64,000 bases of DNA from Pseudomonas saxonica (lineage in GTDB: Bacteria; Pseudomonadota; Gammaproteobacteria; Pseudomonadales; Pseudomonadaceae): assembly GCF_007858365.1 (NCBI RefSeq), contig NZ_VFIO01000002.1:248001-312000 (forward strand). The letters run 5' to 3'. Made by a program: the position numbers and the translations under genes. Shown piece by piece: positions 17,800-26,860 of this stretch. The notes under the pieces were generated by a model. The model did no database searches, was not told where the DNA came from, and saw nothing but the letters and a program-made list of their open reading frames with translations. Position 1 is the stretch's first letter. The number at the start of each line of letters is the position of its first letter.

Positions 17800-18723
17800 T
17801 TATTTGACCAGTGTACGCCACTCTGGGTGGTTCGATGTTTTGCCGGTCACTAGATCAAAGTAGGCTTTTTGCAGTTTTTCAGTAATCGGGCCACGACGGC
17901 CGATACCAATTTGACGACCGTCCACTTCGCGAATCGGCGTTACTTCAGCGGCGGTGCCGGTAAAGAACGCTTCGTCGGCGATGTACACCTCGTCGCGTGT
18001 AATACGTTTTTCAACAAACTTGTAGCCGTGCTCAGTGGCCAGCGTCAGGATCGTGCTGCGCGTGATGCCGTTCAGGCACGCCGTCACGTCCGGGGTGTAA
18101 ATCACACCGTCTTTGACCAAAAACACGTTCTCGCCTGAACCTTCGGCCACAAAGCCTTCCGGGTCCAGCAACAGCGCTTCGTCAGCACCGCCGGAAATCG
18201 CTTCCTGCAAGGCCAGCATCGAGTTGATGTAGTGACCGTTGGCCTTGGCGCGGGTCATGGAAATGTTCACGTGGTGACGGGTAAAGGAGCTGGTGCGCAC
18301 CTTGATCCCGACTTCCAGTGCTTCGGCGCCCATGTAGGCACCCCAGCTCCACGGCGCAATGATCACATGAACCTTCAAACCGGTGGCGCGCAGGCCCATG
18401 GCTTCAGATCCGTAGAACACCATCGGGCGGATATAGGCGCTGTCGAGGTTGTTTTCACGCACCGCCAGGCGGGTCGCTTCATTGATTTCGTCTTTGCTGA
18501 ACGGGATCTTCATGCCCATGATGTGGGCCGAATCGAACAGGCGGTCGGTGTGCGCCTGCAAACGGAAAATCGCCGCGCCTTGCGGGGTTTCGTAAGCGCG
18601 CACACCTTCAAACACGCCCATGCCGTAGTGCAATGTATGGGTCAGCACGTGGGTTGTGGCATCGCGCCACGGCACCAGCTTGCCGTCATACCAGATCACA
18701 CCATCACGATCAGCCATCGACAT
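17800..18723 (-). CDS. ilvE: Branched-chain amino acid aminotransferase IlvE
   Basis: A 307-residue class IV (fold type IV) PLP aminotransferase interconverting valine, leucine and isoleucine with their 2-oxo acids, using glutamate/2-oxoglutarate. The N-terminal DGVIWYDGKLVPW and YGMGVFEGVRAY are diagnostic. The PLP lysine is in SMTRAKANGHYINSMLALQE near residue 159, and the cofactor phosphate-binding loop is in the C-terminal part (GITRSTILTLA). The second of two adjacent ATGs (18723) was chosen because it gives the usual MSMADRDG start and 307 residues, with GAGGAG just upstream. ilvE next to waaF is the P. aeruginosa arrangement (PA5013-PA5012). Confidence 0.95.
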   Translation of the reverse strand: MSMADRDGVIWYDGKLVPWRDATTHVLTHTLHYGMGVFEGVRAYETPQGAAIFRLQAHTDRLFDSAHIMGMKIPFSKDEINEATRLAVRENNLDSAYIRPMVFYGSEAMGLRATGLKVHVIIAPWSWGAYMGAEALEVGIKVRTSSFTRHHVNISMTRAKANGHYINSMLALQEAISGGADEALLLDPEGFVAEGSGENVFLVKDGVIYTPDVTACLNGITRSTILTLATEHGYKFVEKRITRDEVYIADEAFFTGTAAEVTPIREVDGRQIGIGRRGPITEKLQKAYFDLVTGKTSNHPEWRTLVK

Positions 18724-18845
18724 CATTACGCTCCTCAAAGAATCCAGCACCTGCACCACACGGCATCAGGCAAATTGGACGGGCCTTATGGACCCGCCGG
18801 ATACGTTCTTACAGCTTTAACTCTGTGTGTGAGCCAACTCACTCG

Positions 18846-21788
18846 TTAGCTCAATCCTAGCTCGGACCAAATGCGCCGTACGTGTTGGCGTTCGACCACA
18901 AATTGATCCCCCGTGACCACCCCGGCCTCCTTCTGCAAGGCTTGCCGGTGGGCGACGGCGCGAAAGGCTTTGTAAGCCTCGCGCAACAGACTGGCATCAG
19001 CAGCAGGCATCAGCCCGGCGTCTTCCAGCCCTTCCAGAATGCGGATGTTATCGGTGTAGCGCAGTAACGCCGGGTGTTCCCTGGACCACGCCAGGGCCGC
19101 GTATTGCACCATAAATTCAATATCGACGATACCTCCGGCGTCCTGCTTGAGGTCGAAGGGCACCGTGGGCTGGAAGGCATTTTGCGCCGTACCGGCAACC
19201 GTGATGCGAGTGCCCAGGTTGTCACGCATTTTGGCGCGCATCTCGCTGACTTCCTGGCGCAGCGTCGGCAGGTCGCGCTCACGCTCCAGCACATGGGCGC
19301 GGACCTTCTCGAACGCCGCACCGACCTGTTTACACCCCACCAACACGCGCGCCCGCACCAACGCCTGATGTTCCCAGGTCCAGGCTTCGTTTTCCTGATA
19401 ACGCTCAAAGGCGCCCAGCGAACTGACCAACAAGCCCGAAGCCCCTGAAGGACGCAAGCGCATGTCAACTTCATACAGCTGACCGGAGTTGGTTTGTGCG
19501 GTCAGTAAATGAATGATTCGCTGGCCCAGGCGGGTGAAAAACTGCGCCCCGTCGATCGGTTTGACACCATCGGTTTCGGCATTGGGGTCGCCGTCGTGAA
19601 TAAACACCAGATCCAGATCCGAGCCATGCCCCAATTCGATCCCGCCGACCTTGCCATAGCCGACAATAATAAAGCCGGGGTCGCACAGGCTGCCGTCGCT
19701 GCGCAGCGGCGTACCGTACTTGGCCACCGTCTGGCGCCAGGCCAGTGCCAGCACTTGTTCCAGAATGGCTTCAGCCAGCCAGGTCAGGTAATCACTGACT
19801 TTCATCAGGGGCAGGCTGCCCGCGATTTCCGAGGCCGCCACCCGCAAACGGTGCGCCAGCTTGAAGTTACGCAGCGCTTCCATTTGCTGTTCAAGGTCGT
19901 CTTCGGGAATGCGGGTCAAACGCTCGCGCAGCTCGGCAGCCAATTCAGGCGCCAACGGTGGCTTGAACAATCGGCCCTCGTTAAGCAATTCGTCGAGCAA
20001 CAGCGGGAAGCGGGTAATTTGCTCGGCAATCCACGGGCTGGCCGCGCACAGGGTCAGCAAACGGCGCAGTGCATCGGGGTTCTCTGTCAGCAACACTAAA
20101 TAAGCTGAACGTCGCGCAACCGCTTCAACCAGCGGCAAGACCCGCTCCAGCACCAGATCGGGATTGGCGTGCTCCACCGCCTGAGCCAAGAGCCGCGGGA
20201 TAAAGGCATCGAGCCGCTCGCGCCCCAAACGCTGCATCGCACGCAACTGCGGGCTGGCACGCAGCGCGGCCAGTTGCTTCAAGGCTTTGGGGGCATCGAC
20301 AAATCCGGCTTCTTCAAGCTGGGCGCAGGCGGCAGCATCGTCTTGAACCTCTTCCCACAAGGGCAGCCACTCACCACCAACGATCAGCTCACCTTCGTCG
20401 ATGTCTTCATCCTCATCCGGGTCGGCAATGACCTGACGGAAATGCCAGTCGATACGCCCTCGCCATACCATCAGTTGCTCATGGAAAGCAGCCCAACTGT
20501 CGAAGCCCATCATAAAAGCGATGCGCGCCTGATCCTGCTCAGTGTCCGGCAGCATCTGGGTCTGACGGTCAGCAATGGCCTGTATCGCGTGCTCGGTGTA
20601 ACGCAAGAATTCGTAACCTTCGCGCAACTCGCTCACCACAGCGGCTGGCAAATAGCCCTGCCCTTCGAGGATTTTCAGCACTTTAAGCAGCGGACGCTGC
20701 TGCAAGCTAAGGTCGCGCCCGCCGTGAATCAGTTGAAACGCCTGCGCAATGAACTCGACCTCACGAATGCCGCCCGCCCCCAACTTGATATTGTCGGCCA
20801 TGCCTTTGCGCCGCACTTCCTGCTGAATCAGCTGCTTCATGGTGCGCAGCGCTTCAATGGCCGAAAAATCGAGGTAGCGTCGATAAACGAAGGGCCGCAG
20901 CAAATCGAGCAACTGTGCGCCCATCACCTGATCGCCGGCCACCACGCGGGCCTTGATCATGGCGTAGCGCTCCCAGTCGCGACCTTGATCCTGGTAATAC
21001 TGTTCCAGCGCATTAAAGCTCAACACCAGCGCACCCGACGAACCATACGGGCGCAGGCGCATGTCGACGCGAAATACAAACCCGTCGACCGTCATCGGAT
21101 CCAGTGCTTTGATCAGCCGCTGCCCCAGGCGGATAAAAAACTCCTGGTTATCCAGCGGGCGTTTGGCACCCACCGTCTCACCGCCCTCGGGATACGCAAA
21201 AATCAGGTCGATGTCGGACGACAGGTTCAGCTCTACCGCGCCGAGCTTGCCCATGCCCAGAATCACCATCTGCTGCGGCTCGCCGCTGCGGTGCCCCGTA
21301 GGCGTACCGAATTGTTGGCAATGGCGCTGATACAACCAACGGTAGGCCTGGTCTATAGAGGCGTCAGCCATGTCCGACAGATCGCGACAGGTTTCAATCA
21401 AATCGGCCTGCCGGGTGAGATCACGCCAAATAATCCGGATTTGCTGGCGAGTACGCTGACGGCGCAGCTCACGGCCCAACTCATCATCAGTGCTGGCCTG
21501 CTCAACCGCACCGCCAATCTGCCCGCACAGTTCACCGGGGGCATAACTGCGATCCAGCTCCCCGGAGCTCACCAACGCCAGAAACATCAAAGGGTCACGT
21601 AAGGCGTGCTCAATAAAGAAGTCACTGGCAGCACTGACCCGATTAAAGTCAGACCACCGATCCGACGACCAGTCATCCAGCCCGTGCCCGCCCGCAAGAT
21701 CTGCGACCGCTGCGCGCCACGCGTGCTCTGCGCGGCTGGCAAGTGGCAACAAAAGGCTTGGAATGGGGACTAGCGAGGGAAGGCTCAT
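18846..21788 (-). CDS. glnE: Bifunctional glutamine synthetase adenylyltransferase/deadenylase GlnE
   Basis: A 980-residue regulator that adenylylates (inactivates) and deadenylylates glutamine synthetase in response to PII and glutamine. It has two nucleotidyltransferase domains. The N-terminal deadenylase has SSDIDLIFAYPEGGE near residue 190; the C-terminal adenylylase has GHGSDLDLVFIHDGD near residue 720. Each is followed by a helical GlnD-PII-sensor-type region. Length matches the family. The ATG at 21788 has AAGGAT 7 bases upstream. The 122 bases between it and ilvE hold no obvious feature. It is divergent from aceE. Confidence 0.97.
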   Translation of the reverse strand: MSLPSLVPIPSLLLPLASRAEHAWRAAVADLAGGHGLDDWSSDRWSDFNRVSAASDFFIEHALRDPLMFLALVSSGELDRSYAPGELCGQIGGAVEQASTDDELGRELRRQRTRQQIRIIWRDLTRQADLIETCRDLSDMADASIDQAYRWLYQRHCQQFGTPTGHRSGEPQQMVILGMGKLGAVELNLSSDIDLIFAYPEGGETVGAKRPLDNQEFFIRLGQRLIKALDPMTVDGFVFRVDMRLRPYGSSGALVLSFNALEQYYQDQGRDWERYAMIKARVVAGDQVMGAQLLDLLRPFVYRRYLDFSAIEALRTMKQLIQQEVRRKGMADNIKLGAGGIREVEFIAQAFQLIHGGRDLSLQQRPLLKVLKILEGQGYLPAAVVSELREGYEFLRYTEHAIQAIADRQTQMLPDTEQDQARIAFMMGFDSWAAFHEQLMVWRGRIDWHFRQVIADPDEDEDIDEGELIVGGEWLPLWEEVQDDAAACAQLEEAGFVDAPKALKQLAALRASPQLRAMQRLGRERLDAFIPRLLAQAVEHANPDLVLERVLPLVEAVARRSAYLVLLTENPDALRRLLTLCAASPWIAEQITRFPLLLDELLNEGRLFKPPLAPELAAELRERLTRIPEDDLEQQMEALRNFKLAHRLRVAASEIAGSLPLMKVSDYLTWLAEAILEQVLALAWRQTVAKYGTPLRSDGSLCDPGFIIVGYGKVGGIELGHGSDLDLVFIHDGDPNAETDGVKPIDGAQFFTRLGQRIIHLLTAQTNSGQLYEVDMRLRPSGASGLLVSSLGAFERYQENEAWTWEHQALVRARVLVGCKQVGAAFEKVRAHVLERERDLPTLRQEVSEMRAKMRDNLGTRITVAGTAQNAFQPTVPFDLKQDAGGIVDIEFMVQYAALAWSREHPALLRYTDNIRILEGLEDAGLMPAADASLLREAYKAFRAVAHRQALQKEAGVVTGDQFVVERQHVRRIWSELGLS

Positions 21789-21994
21789 GGTCTATCCTTG
21801 ATCGGCGATAGGGTTGCCGGGTACCGTGACAGGAAGAAACAGCGGTTAAACCCGACTGTCTAACAAAGGTTATAAATAGCTTAATTTTTATCTTTATTGG
21901 CAGCAAACATGTACGCCAATCGCTTTCAAGTCAATATCCAACCAACATTATCGATTTTCCGCACAACACAACGGACCGCCAGCAGAGCACTTCG

Positions 21995-22009
21995 TGTAGT
22001 TTTACTACT
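21995..22009. promoter_or_regulatory. Operator-like palindrome 1 upstream of aceE
   Basis: TGTAGTTTTACTACT is a near-perfect dyad (TGTAG, 5 bases, CTACT). Positions 21994-22008 form an exact 15-base inverted copy of 22048-22062. The two centres are 52 bases apart, close to five helical turns, which would suit cooperative binding of a dimeric repressor on one DNA face. The regulator is not identified; a GntR/FadR-type factor is one possibility. Confidence 0.55.
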
Positions 22010-22046
22010 GACCTGAACACTCGAAAGGCTGAAATGGCCGACGATT

Positions 22047-22061
22047 TGTAGTAAAACTACA
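22047..22061. promoter_or_regulatory. Operator-like palindrome 2 upstream of aceE
   Basis: TGTAGTAAAACTACA is a fully symmetric site (TGTAG, 5 bases, CTACA) lying 112 bases before the aceE start codon. It is the inverted twin of the site at 21995. The remaining part of the 385-base glnE-aceE gap is AT-rich and shows no gene. Confidence 0.55.
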
Positions 22062-22173
22062 CAACGCCGGAAAACAAGCTTTCGGCGATCCAAGAATTTA
22101 TGTCGTCTGCCCACAAGGCCAGTCGCAAACTCAGGCAACCGATTCTGGAAGCCTTTCCGCCCTGGAGCAAGCC

Positions 22174-24819
22174 ATGCAAGACCTCGATCCCGTCGAAACC
22201 CAGGAATGGCTGGACGCCCTCGAATCGGTTCTCGACAAAGAAGGCGAAGAACGCGCTCACTACCTCATGACCCGTATGGGTGAGCTCGCTACCCGCACCG
22301 GTTCGCAATTGCCGTACGCCATCACCACGCCATACCGCAACACAATCCCCGTTACCCACGAAGCACGCATGCCTGGCGACCTGTTCATGGAACGCCGCAT
22401 TCGCTCGCTGGTACGCTGGAACGCCATGGCGATGGTTATGCGCACGAATCTGAAAGATTCTGACCTGGGCGGTCACATCTCCAGCTTCGCCTCCAGCGCA
22501 ACCTTGTATGACATCGGCTTCAACTACTTCTTCCAGGCCCCGACCGAAGAACACGGCGGCGACCTCATCTACTTCCAGGGCCATACCTCTCCAGGCGTTT
22601 ACGCCCGTGCGTTCATGGAAGGCCGCATCACCGAAGACCAGATGAACAACTTCCGCCAGGAAGTCGACGGTCACGGTTTGTCGTCTTACCCGCACCCTTG
22701 GCTGATGCCTGATTTCTGGCAGTTCCCAACCGTCTCGATGGGCCTTGGCCCGATCCAGGCGATCTACCAGGCACGCTTCATGAAGTACCTGGAAGCACGC
22801 GGCTACATTCCAGCCGGCAAGCAAAAAGTATGGTGCTTCCTGGGTGACGGCGAGTGCGACGAGCCAGAATCCCTGGGCGCAATCTCCCTGGCTGGCCGTG
22901 AAAACCTCGACAACCTGATCTTCGTCATCAACTGCAACCTGCAGCGCCTCGACGGCCCGGTTCGCGGCAACGGCAAGATCATCCAGGAACTCGAAGGCGT
23001 GTTCCGCGGTGCTCAGTGGAACGTGACCAAAGTCATCTGGGGCCGTTTCTGGGACCCGCTGCTGGCCAAAGACGTCGACGGCATCCTGCAACGCCGCATG
23101 GACGAAGTCATCGACGGCGAGTACCAGAACTACAAAGCCAAAGATGGCGCATTCGTGCGTGAACACTTCTTCAACACGCCAGAACTCAAGGCGATGGTTG
23201 CTGATCTGTCCGACGACGAAATCTGGAAACTCAACCGTGGCGGCCACGACCCGTACAAGGTCTACGCGGCGTACCACGAAGCGGTCAATCACAAAGACCA
23301 GCCAACCGTCATTCTGGCCAAGACCATCAAAGGTTATGGCACGGGCGCCGGCGAAGCGAAAAACACTGCGCACAACACCAAGAAGGTTGATGTTGAAAGC
23401 CTGAAGCTGTTCCGCGATCGCTTCGACATTCCGGTCAAAGACGACGAAATCGAAAACCTGCCGTTCTTCAAGCCAGAAGCAGGCAGCGCTGAAGCGCGTT
23501 ACCTGATGGAGCGTCGCACAGCACTGGGTGGCTTCGTGCCGCAGCGTCGCGCCAAGAGCCTGAGCATTCCGACCCCGCCACTGGACACCCTCAAGGCCAT
23601 CCTTGACGGCTCCGGCGACCGTGAAATTTCCACCACCATGGCCTTTGTGCGCATCCTGGCACAGCTGGTGAAAGACAAGGACATCGGTCAACGCATCGTT
23701 CCGATCATCCCGGACGAAGCCCGTACCTTCGGTATGGAAGGCATGTTCCGTCAGTTGGGCATCTACTCGTCCGTTGGCCAGCTCTACGAGCCAGTCGATA
23801 AAGACCAGGTGATGTTCTACAAGGAAGACAAAAAAGGTCAGATTCTCGAAGAAGGCATCAACGAAGCAGGCGCCATGAGCTCCTTCATCGCGGCCGGTAC
23901 TTCGTACTCCAACCACAACCAGCCGATGCTGCCGTTCTACATCTTCTACTCGATGTTCGGCTTCCAGCGTATTGGCGACCTGGCCTGGGCTGCTGGCGAC
24001 AGCCGCACCCGTGGCTTCCTGATCGGCGGCACCGCCGGGCGTACTACGCTCAACGGTGAAGGCCTGCAACACGAAGACGGTCACAGCCACATTCTGGCTT
24101 CGACCATCCCGAACTGCCGCACCTTCGATCCGACCTACGGCTATGAGCTGGCGGTGATCATTCAGGACGGCATGAAGAAGATGACCGAAGAGCAACAGGA
24201 CGTCTTCTACTACATCACCGTGATGAACGAGTCTTACCAGCAGCCTGCCATGCCGGCCGGTGTTGAAGAAGGCATCGTCAAAGGGATGTATCTGCTTGAA
24301 GAAGACACCAAGGAAGCTGCTCACCACGTACAACTGATGGGCTCCGGCACCATCCTGCGTGAAGTGCGTGAAGCCGCGAAAATCCTGCGTGACGAATTCA
24401 ACATCGGTGCAGACGTATGGAGCGTGACCAGCTTCAACGAACTGCGTCGCGACGGCCTGGCCGTTGAACGCACCAACCGCATGCACCCGGGCCAGAAGCC
24501 TAAGCTGAGCTACGTTGAAGAATGCCTGACAGGCCGTAAAGGTCCGGTCATTGCTTCGACTGACTACATGAAGCTGTTCGCTGAACAGATTCGCCAGTGG
24601 GTACCGGTCAAGGAATTCAAAGTACTGGGCACTGACGGTTTCGGCCGCAGCGACAGCCGCAAAAAACTGCGTCACTTCTTCGAAGTAGACCGTCACTTCG
24701 TGGTGTTGGCAGCCCTGGAAGCATTGGCTGACCGTGGCGACATCGAACCCAAGGTGGTTGCAGAAGCCATCGTGAAGTTCGGTATCAACCCGGAAAAACG
24801 CAACCCACTGGACTGCTGA
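22174..24819 (+). CDS. aceE: Pyruvate dehydrogenase E1 component (homodimeric type) AceE
   Basis: An 881-residue thiamine diphosphate-dependent E1 subunit that decarboxylates pyruvate and acetylates the lipoyl groups of AceF. The thiamine-binding GDGECDEPESLG ... NLIFVINCNLQRLDG segment lies near residues 225-260. The N-terminal PYRNTIP and the GHTSPGVYARAFMEGR segment near 145 are typical of the homodimeric class. Length agrees with Pseudomonas AceE. A GGAGCAAGCC ribosome site precedes the ATG. It is followed 11 bases later by aceF, so the two form one operon; no lpd gene is adjacent. Confidence 0.98.
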   Translation: MQDLDPVETQEWLDALESVLDKEGEERAHYLMTRMGELATRTGSQLPYAITTPYRNTIPVTHEARMPGDLFMERRIRSLVRWNAMAMVMRTNLKDSDLGGHISSFASSATLYDIGFNYFFQAPTEEHGGDLIYFQGHTSPGVYARAFMEGRITEDQMNNFRQEVDGHGLSSYPHPWLMPDFWQFPTVSMGLGPIQAIYQARFMKYLEARGYIPAGKQKVWCFLGDGECDEPESLGAISLAGRENLDNLIFVINCNLQRLDGPVRGNGKIIQELEGVFRGAQWNVTKVIWGRFWDPLLAKDVDGILQRRMDEVIDGEYQNYKAKDGAFVREHFFNTPELKAMVADLSDDEIWKLNRGGHDPYKVYAAYHEAVNHKDQPTVILAKTIKGYGTGAGEAKNTAHNTKKVDVESLKLFRDRFDIPVKDDEIENLPFFKPEAGSAEARYLMERRTALGGFVPQRRAKSLSIPTPPLDTLKAILDGSGDREISTTMAFVRILAQLVKDKDIGQRIVPIIPDEARTFGMEGMFRQLGIYSSVGQLYEPVDKDQVMFYKEDKKGQILEEGINEAGAMSSFIAAGTSYSNHNQPMLPFYIFYSMFGFQRIGDLAWAAGDSRTRGFLIGGTAGRTTLNGEGLQHEDGHSHILASTIPNCRTFDPTYGYELAVIIQDGMKKMTEEQQDVFYYITVMNESYQQPAMPAGVEEGIVKGMYLLEEDTKEAAHHVQLMGSGTILREVREAAKILRDEFNIGADVWSVTSFNELRRDGLAVERTNRMHPGQKPKLSYVEECLTGRKGPVIASTDYMKLFAEQIRQWVPVKEFKVLGTDGFGRSDSRKKLRHFFEVDRHFVVLAALEALADRGDIEPKVVAEAIVKFGINPEKRNPLDC

Positions 24820-24830
24820 GGAGAATATTT

Positions 24831-26468
24831 GTGAGCGAACTCATTCGAGTACCTGACATCGGCAGCGGTGACGGTGAAGTCATCGAACTGTTTGTAAAAG
24901 TCGGCGACCGTGTAGAAGCGGACCAGAGCATTCTGACGCTGGAATCGGACAAGGCGAGCATGGAAATCCCTGCTCCCAAAGCCGGTATCGTCAAAAGCCT
25001 GAAAGTAAAGCTGGGCGACCGCTTGAAAGAAGGCGATGAATTGCTGGAGCTGGAAGCCGAAGGCGACGCTGCGGCACCTGAAGCGCCAGCCGCTGCCCCA
25101 GCGGCCGCTGCTGAAAAGCCAGCTGCCGCGCCAGTAGCCGAGGCCCCAGCGGCCCCGGCTGCTGCACCTGCAAGCTCGACAGTTCAGGACATTCACGTCC
25201 CGGACATCGGCTCGTCGGGCAAAGCCAAAATCATCGAGATTCTGGTCAAGGCTGGCGACACCGTTGAAGCTGATCAATCGCTGATCACCCTCGAATCCGA
25301 CAAGGCCAGCATGGAGATTCCATCGCCGGCAGCCGGTGTGGTGGAAAGCATTGCAGTCAAGCTGGACGACGAAGTCGGCACTGGCGACTTCATCCTCAAG
25401 CTTAAAGTGGCGGGCGCTGCGGCGCCTGCGGCACCGGCCCAAGCTGCGCCAGCACCTGCTGCCAAAGCTGAAGCGCCTGCCGCTGCTGCACCTGCGCCAA
25501 CCGCCAAAGCCGAGGCTGCTCCTGCCCCGGCCGCAGCGCCTGCGCCAAAAGGTGGCAAGGTTCACGCCGGCCCTGCCGTGCGTCAACTGGCCCGCGAGTT
25601 CGGTGTTGAACTGAGCGCCGTGCCGCCAACCGGCCCGCACGGGCGCGTCATCAAGGAAGACGTACAGGCTTACGTCAAAGCCATGATGCAGAAGGCCAAG
25701 GAAGCACCGGCTGCCGGTGCAACCGGTGGCGCGGGAATCCCGCCAATTCCGACCGTCGACTTCAGCCGTTTCGGTGAAGTGGAAGAAGTGGCCATGACTC
25801 GCCTGATGCAAATTGGCGCGTCGAGCCTGCATCGCAGCTGGCTGAACATCCCGCACGTGACTCAGTTCGACCAGGCTGACATCACTGAGCTGGAAGCCTT
25901 CCGCGTTGCGCAGAAAGCCGTCGCAGAAAAAGCCGGTGTGAAACTGACCGTACTGCCTCTGCTGCTCAAGTCCTGCGCGCACCTGCTCAAGGAAATGCCG
26001 GACTTCAACAGCTCGCTGGCGCCAAGCGGCAAAGCGATCATCCGCAAGAAGTACGTCAACATCGGCTTTGCCGTAGACACCCCGGATGGCCTGCTGGTAC
26101 CTGTGATCAAGAACGTTGATCAGAAGAGCCTGTTGCAACTGGCAGCCGAAGCTGCGGCACTGGCTGCCAAAGCCCGTGACAAAAAGCTCACCGCAGACGA
26201 CATGCAAGGCGCCTGTTTCACTATTTCCAGCCTCGGCCACATTGGCGGTACCGGCTTCACGCCGATCGTCAACGCGCCGGAAGTAGCGATTCTGGGTGTT
26301 TCCAAGGCAACCATTCAGCCGGTTTGGGATGGCAAAGCCTTCCAGCCGAAACTGATGCTGCCTCTGTCGCTGTCCTACGATCACCGTGTGATCAACGGCG
26401 CCGCGGCTGCACGCTTCACCCAGCGTCTGAGCCAGTTGCTGGGCGACATCCGCACTATCTTGCTGTAA
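24831..26468 (+). CDS. aceF: Pyruvate dehydrogenase E2, dihydrolipoamide acetyltransferase AceF
   Basis: A 545-residue E2 core subunit. It has two lipoyl domains, each with the lipoylated lysine in ESDKASMEI (near residues 41 and 159), linked by Ala/Pro-rich flexible segments. A peripheral subunit-binding domain (GPAVRQLAREFGVELSAVPP) lies near 246-280, followed by the catalytic acetyltransferase domain with SYDHRVINGAAAARF near 514. Enteric E2 often has three lipoyl domains; two is normal for Pseudomonas. The start is GTG at 24831 behind GAGGAG. Two hairpins follow, the second a strong terminator. Confidence 0.98.
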   Translation: MSELIRVPDIGSGDGEVIELFVKVGDRVEADQSILTLESDKASMEIPAPKAGIVKSLKVKLGDRLKEGDELLELEAEGDAAAPEAPAAAPAAAAEKPAAAPVAEAPAAPAAAPASSTVQDIHVPDIGSSGKAKIIEILVKAGDTVEADQSLITLESDKASMEIPSPAAGVVESIAVKLDDEVGTGDFILKLKVAGAAAPAAPAQAAPAPAAKAEAPAAAAPAPTAKAEAAPAPAAAPAPKGGKVHAGPAVRQLAREFGVELSAVPPTGPHGRVIKEDVQAYVKAMMQKAKEAPAAGATGGAGIPPIPTVDFSRFGEVEEVAMTRLMQIGASSLHRSWLNIPHVTQFDQADITELEAFRVAQKAVAEKAGVKLTVLPLLLKSCAHLLKEMPDFNSSLAPSGKAIIRKKYVNIGFAVDTPDGLLVPVIKNVDQKSLLQLAAEAAALAAKARDKKLTADDMQGACFTISSLGHIGGTGFTPIVNAPEVAILGVSKATIQPVWDGKAFQPKLMLPLSLSYDHRVINGAAAARFTQRLSQLLGDIRTILL

Positions 26469-26475
26469 GCCACGT

Positions 26476-26501
26476 CCCGGCCTTCCTCACCGAAGGCCGG
26501 G
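26476..26501 (+). terminator. GC-rich hairpin just after aceF
   Basis: A perfect 10-bp stem (26476-26485 with 26492-26501) starts 8 bases after the aceF stop. No T-tract follows, so it may be an mRNA-stabilising 3' hairpin rather than a terminator. Confidence 0.5.
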
Positions 26502-26540
26502 GCTGCGCACTGTTTTCCGAGCGCCACGCTCGTACCTCAA

Positions 26541-26567
26541 CCCCGCTCTTTTGGCGGGGCTTTTTTT
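26541..26567 (+). terminator. Intrinsic terminator of the aceEF operon
   Basis: The stem CCCCGC/GCGGGG (26541-26546 with 26554-26559) is followed by C and seven T residues. This is a textbook Rho-independent terminator. Confidence 0.85.
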
Positions 26568-26581
26568 GCCTGCGATTTATG

Positions 26582-26695
26582 AAAGCCCCTCACCCTAACC
26601 CTCTCCCAGAGGGAGAGGGGACTGAACGGTGGTTGATTCAAGTCTTGCATAAATCAGCCCCCTCTCCCTCCGGGAGAGGGCTGGGGTGAGGGCTT
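26582..26695. repeat. Pseudomonas intergenic repeat (PHPNPLPEGEG-type), full copy
   Basis: A 114-base element bounded by AAAGCCCCTCACCC and its inverted counterpart GGGGTGAGGGCTT. It contains two internal hairpins (CCCTCTCCC/GGGAGAGGG and CCCTCTCCC/GGGAGAGGG around CTCC or TCCG loops). When read through, it yields the familiar PHPNPLPEGEGTER peptide often seen in spurious ORFs. A second, shortened copy sits at 58596-58673 inside a gene. The remaining bases up to dipA (26696-26860) show no clear feature. Confidence 0.8.
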
Positions 26696-26860
26696 AAGCA
26701 AAAGGAAATTCCAGAATCTCACCGACCTGCCGATAGCCTTCTATAGCACTTAGCCTCCTTGCTGACTTGTCAGCGCAGCGAGCTTGATGCAACCTTGCCG
26801 CATACCACAGGATCAGGGCACCTGCCCGTGCGCCATCCGCATTTGTGAAGCGAGTGTTCA

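Noticed and set aside
22057..24696. An 879-codon open frame on the strand opposite aceE
   Set aside because: aceE is certain. The antisense frame results from the codon bias of a GC-rich, highly expressed gene, and its translation is low-complexity (Phe/Val/His/Asp-rich) with no domain.
24693..26384. A 563-codon open frame opposite aceF
   Set aside because: It is the complement of the Ala/Pro-rich linkers of AceF, giving Arg/Ser/Gly-rich nonsense.
26324..26689. A 121-codon frame running from aceF into the repeat and ending in PHPNPLPEGEG-like sequence
   Set aside because: It overlaps aceF in another frame and crosses two hairpins. The terminal peptide is the known signature of a translated intergenic repeat.
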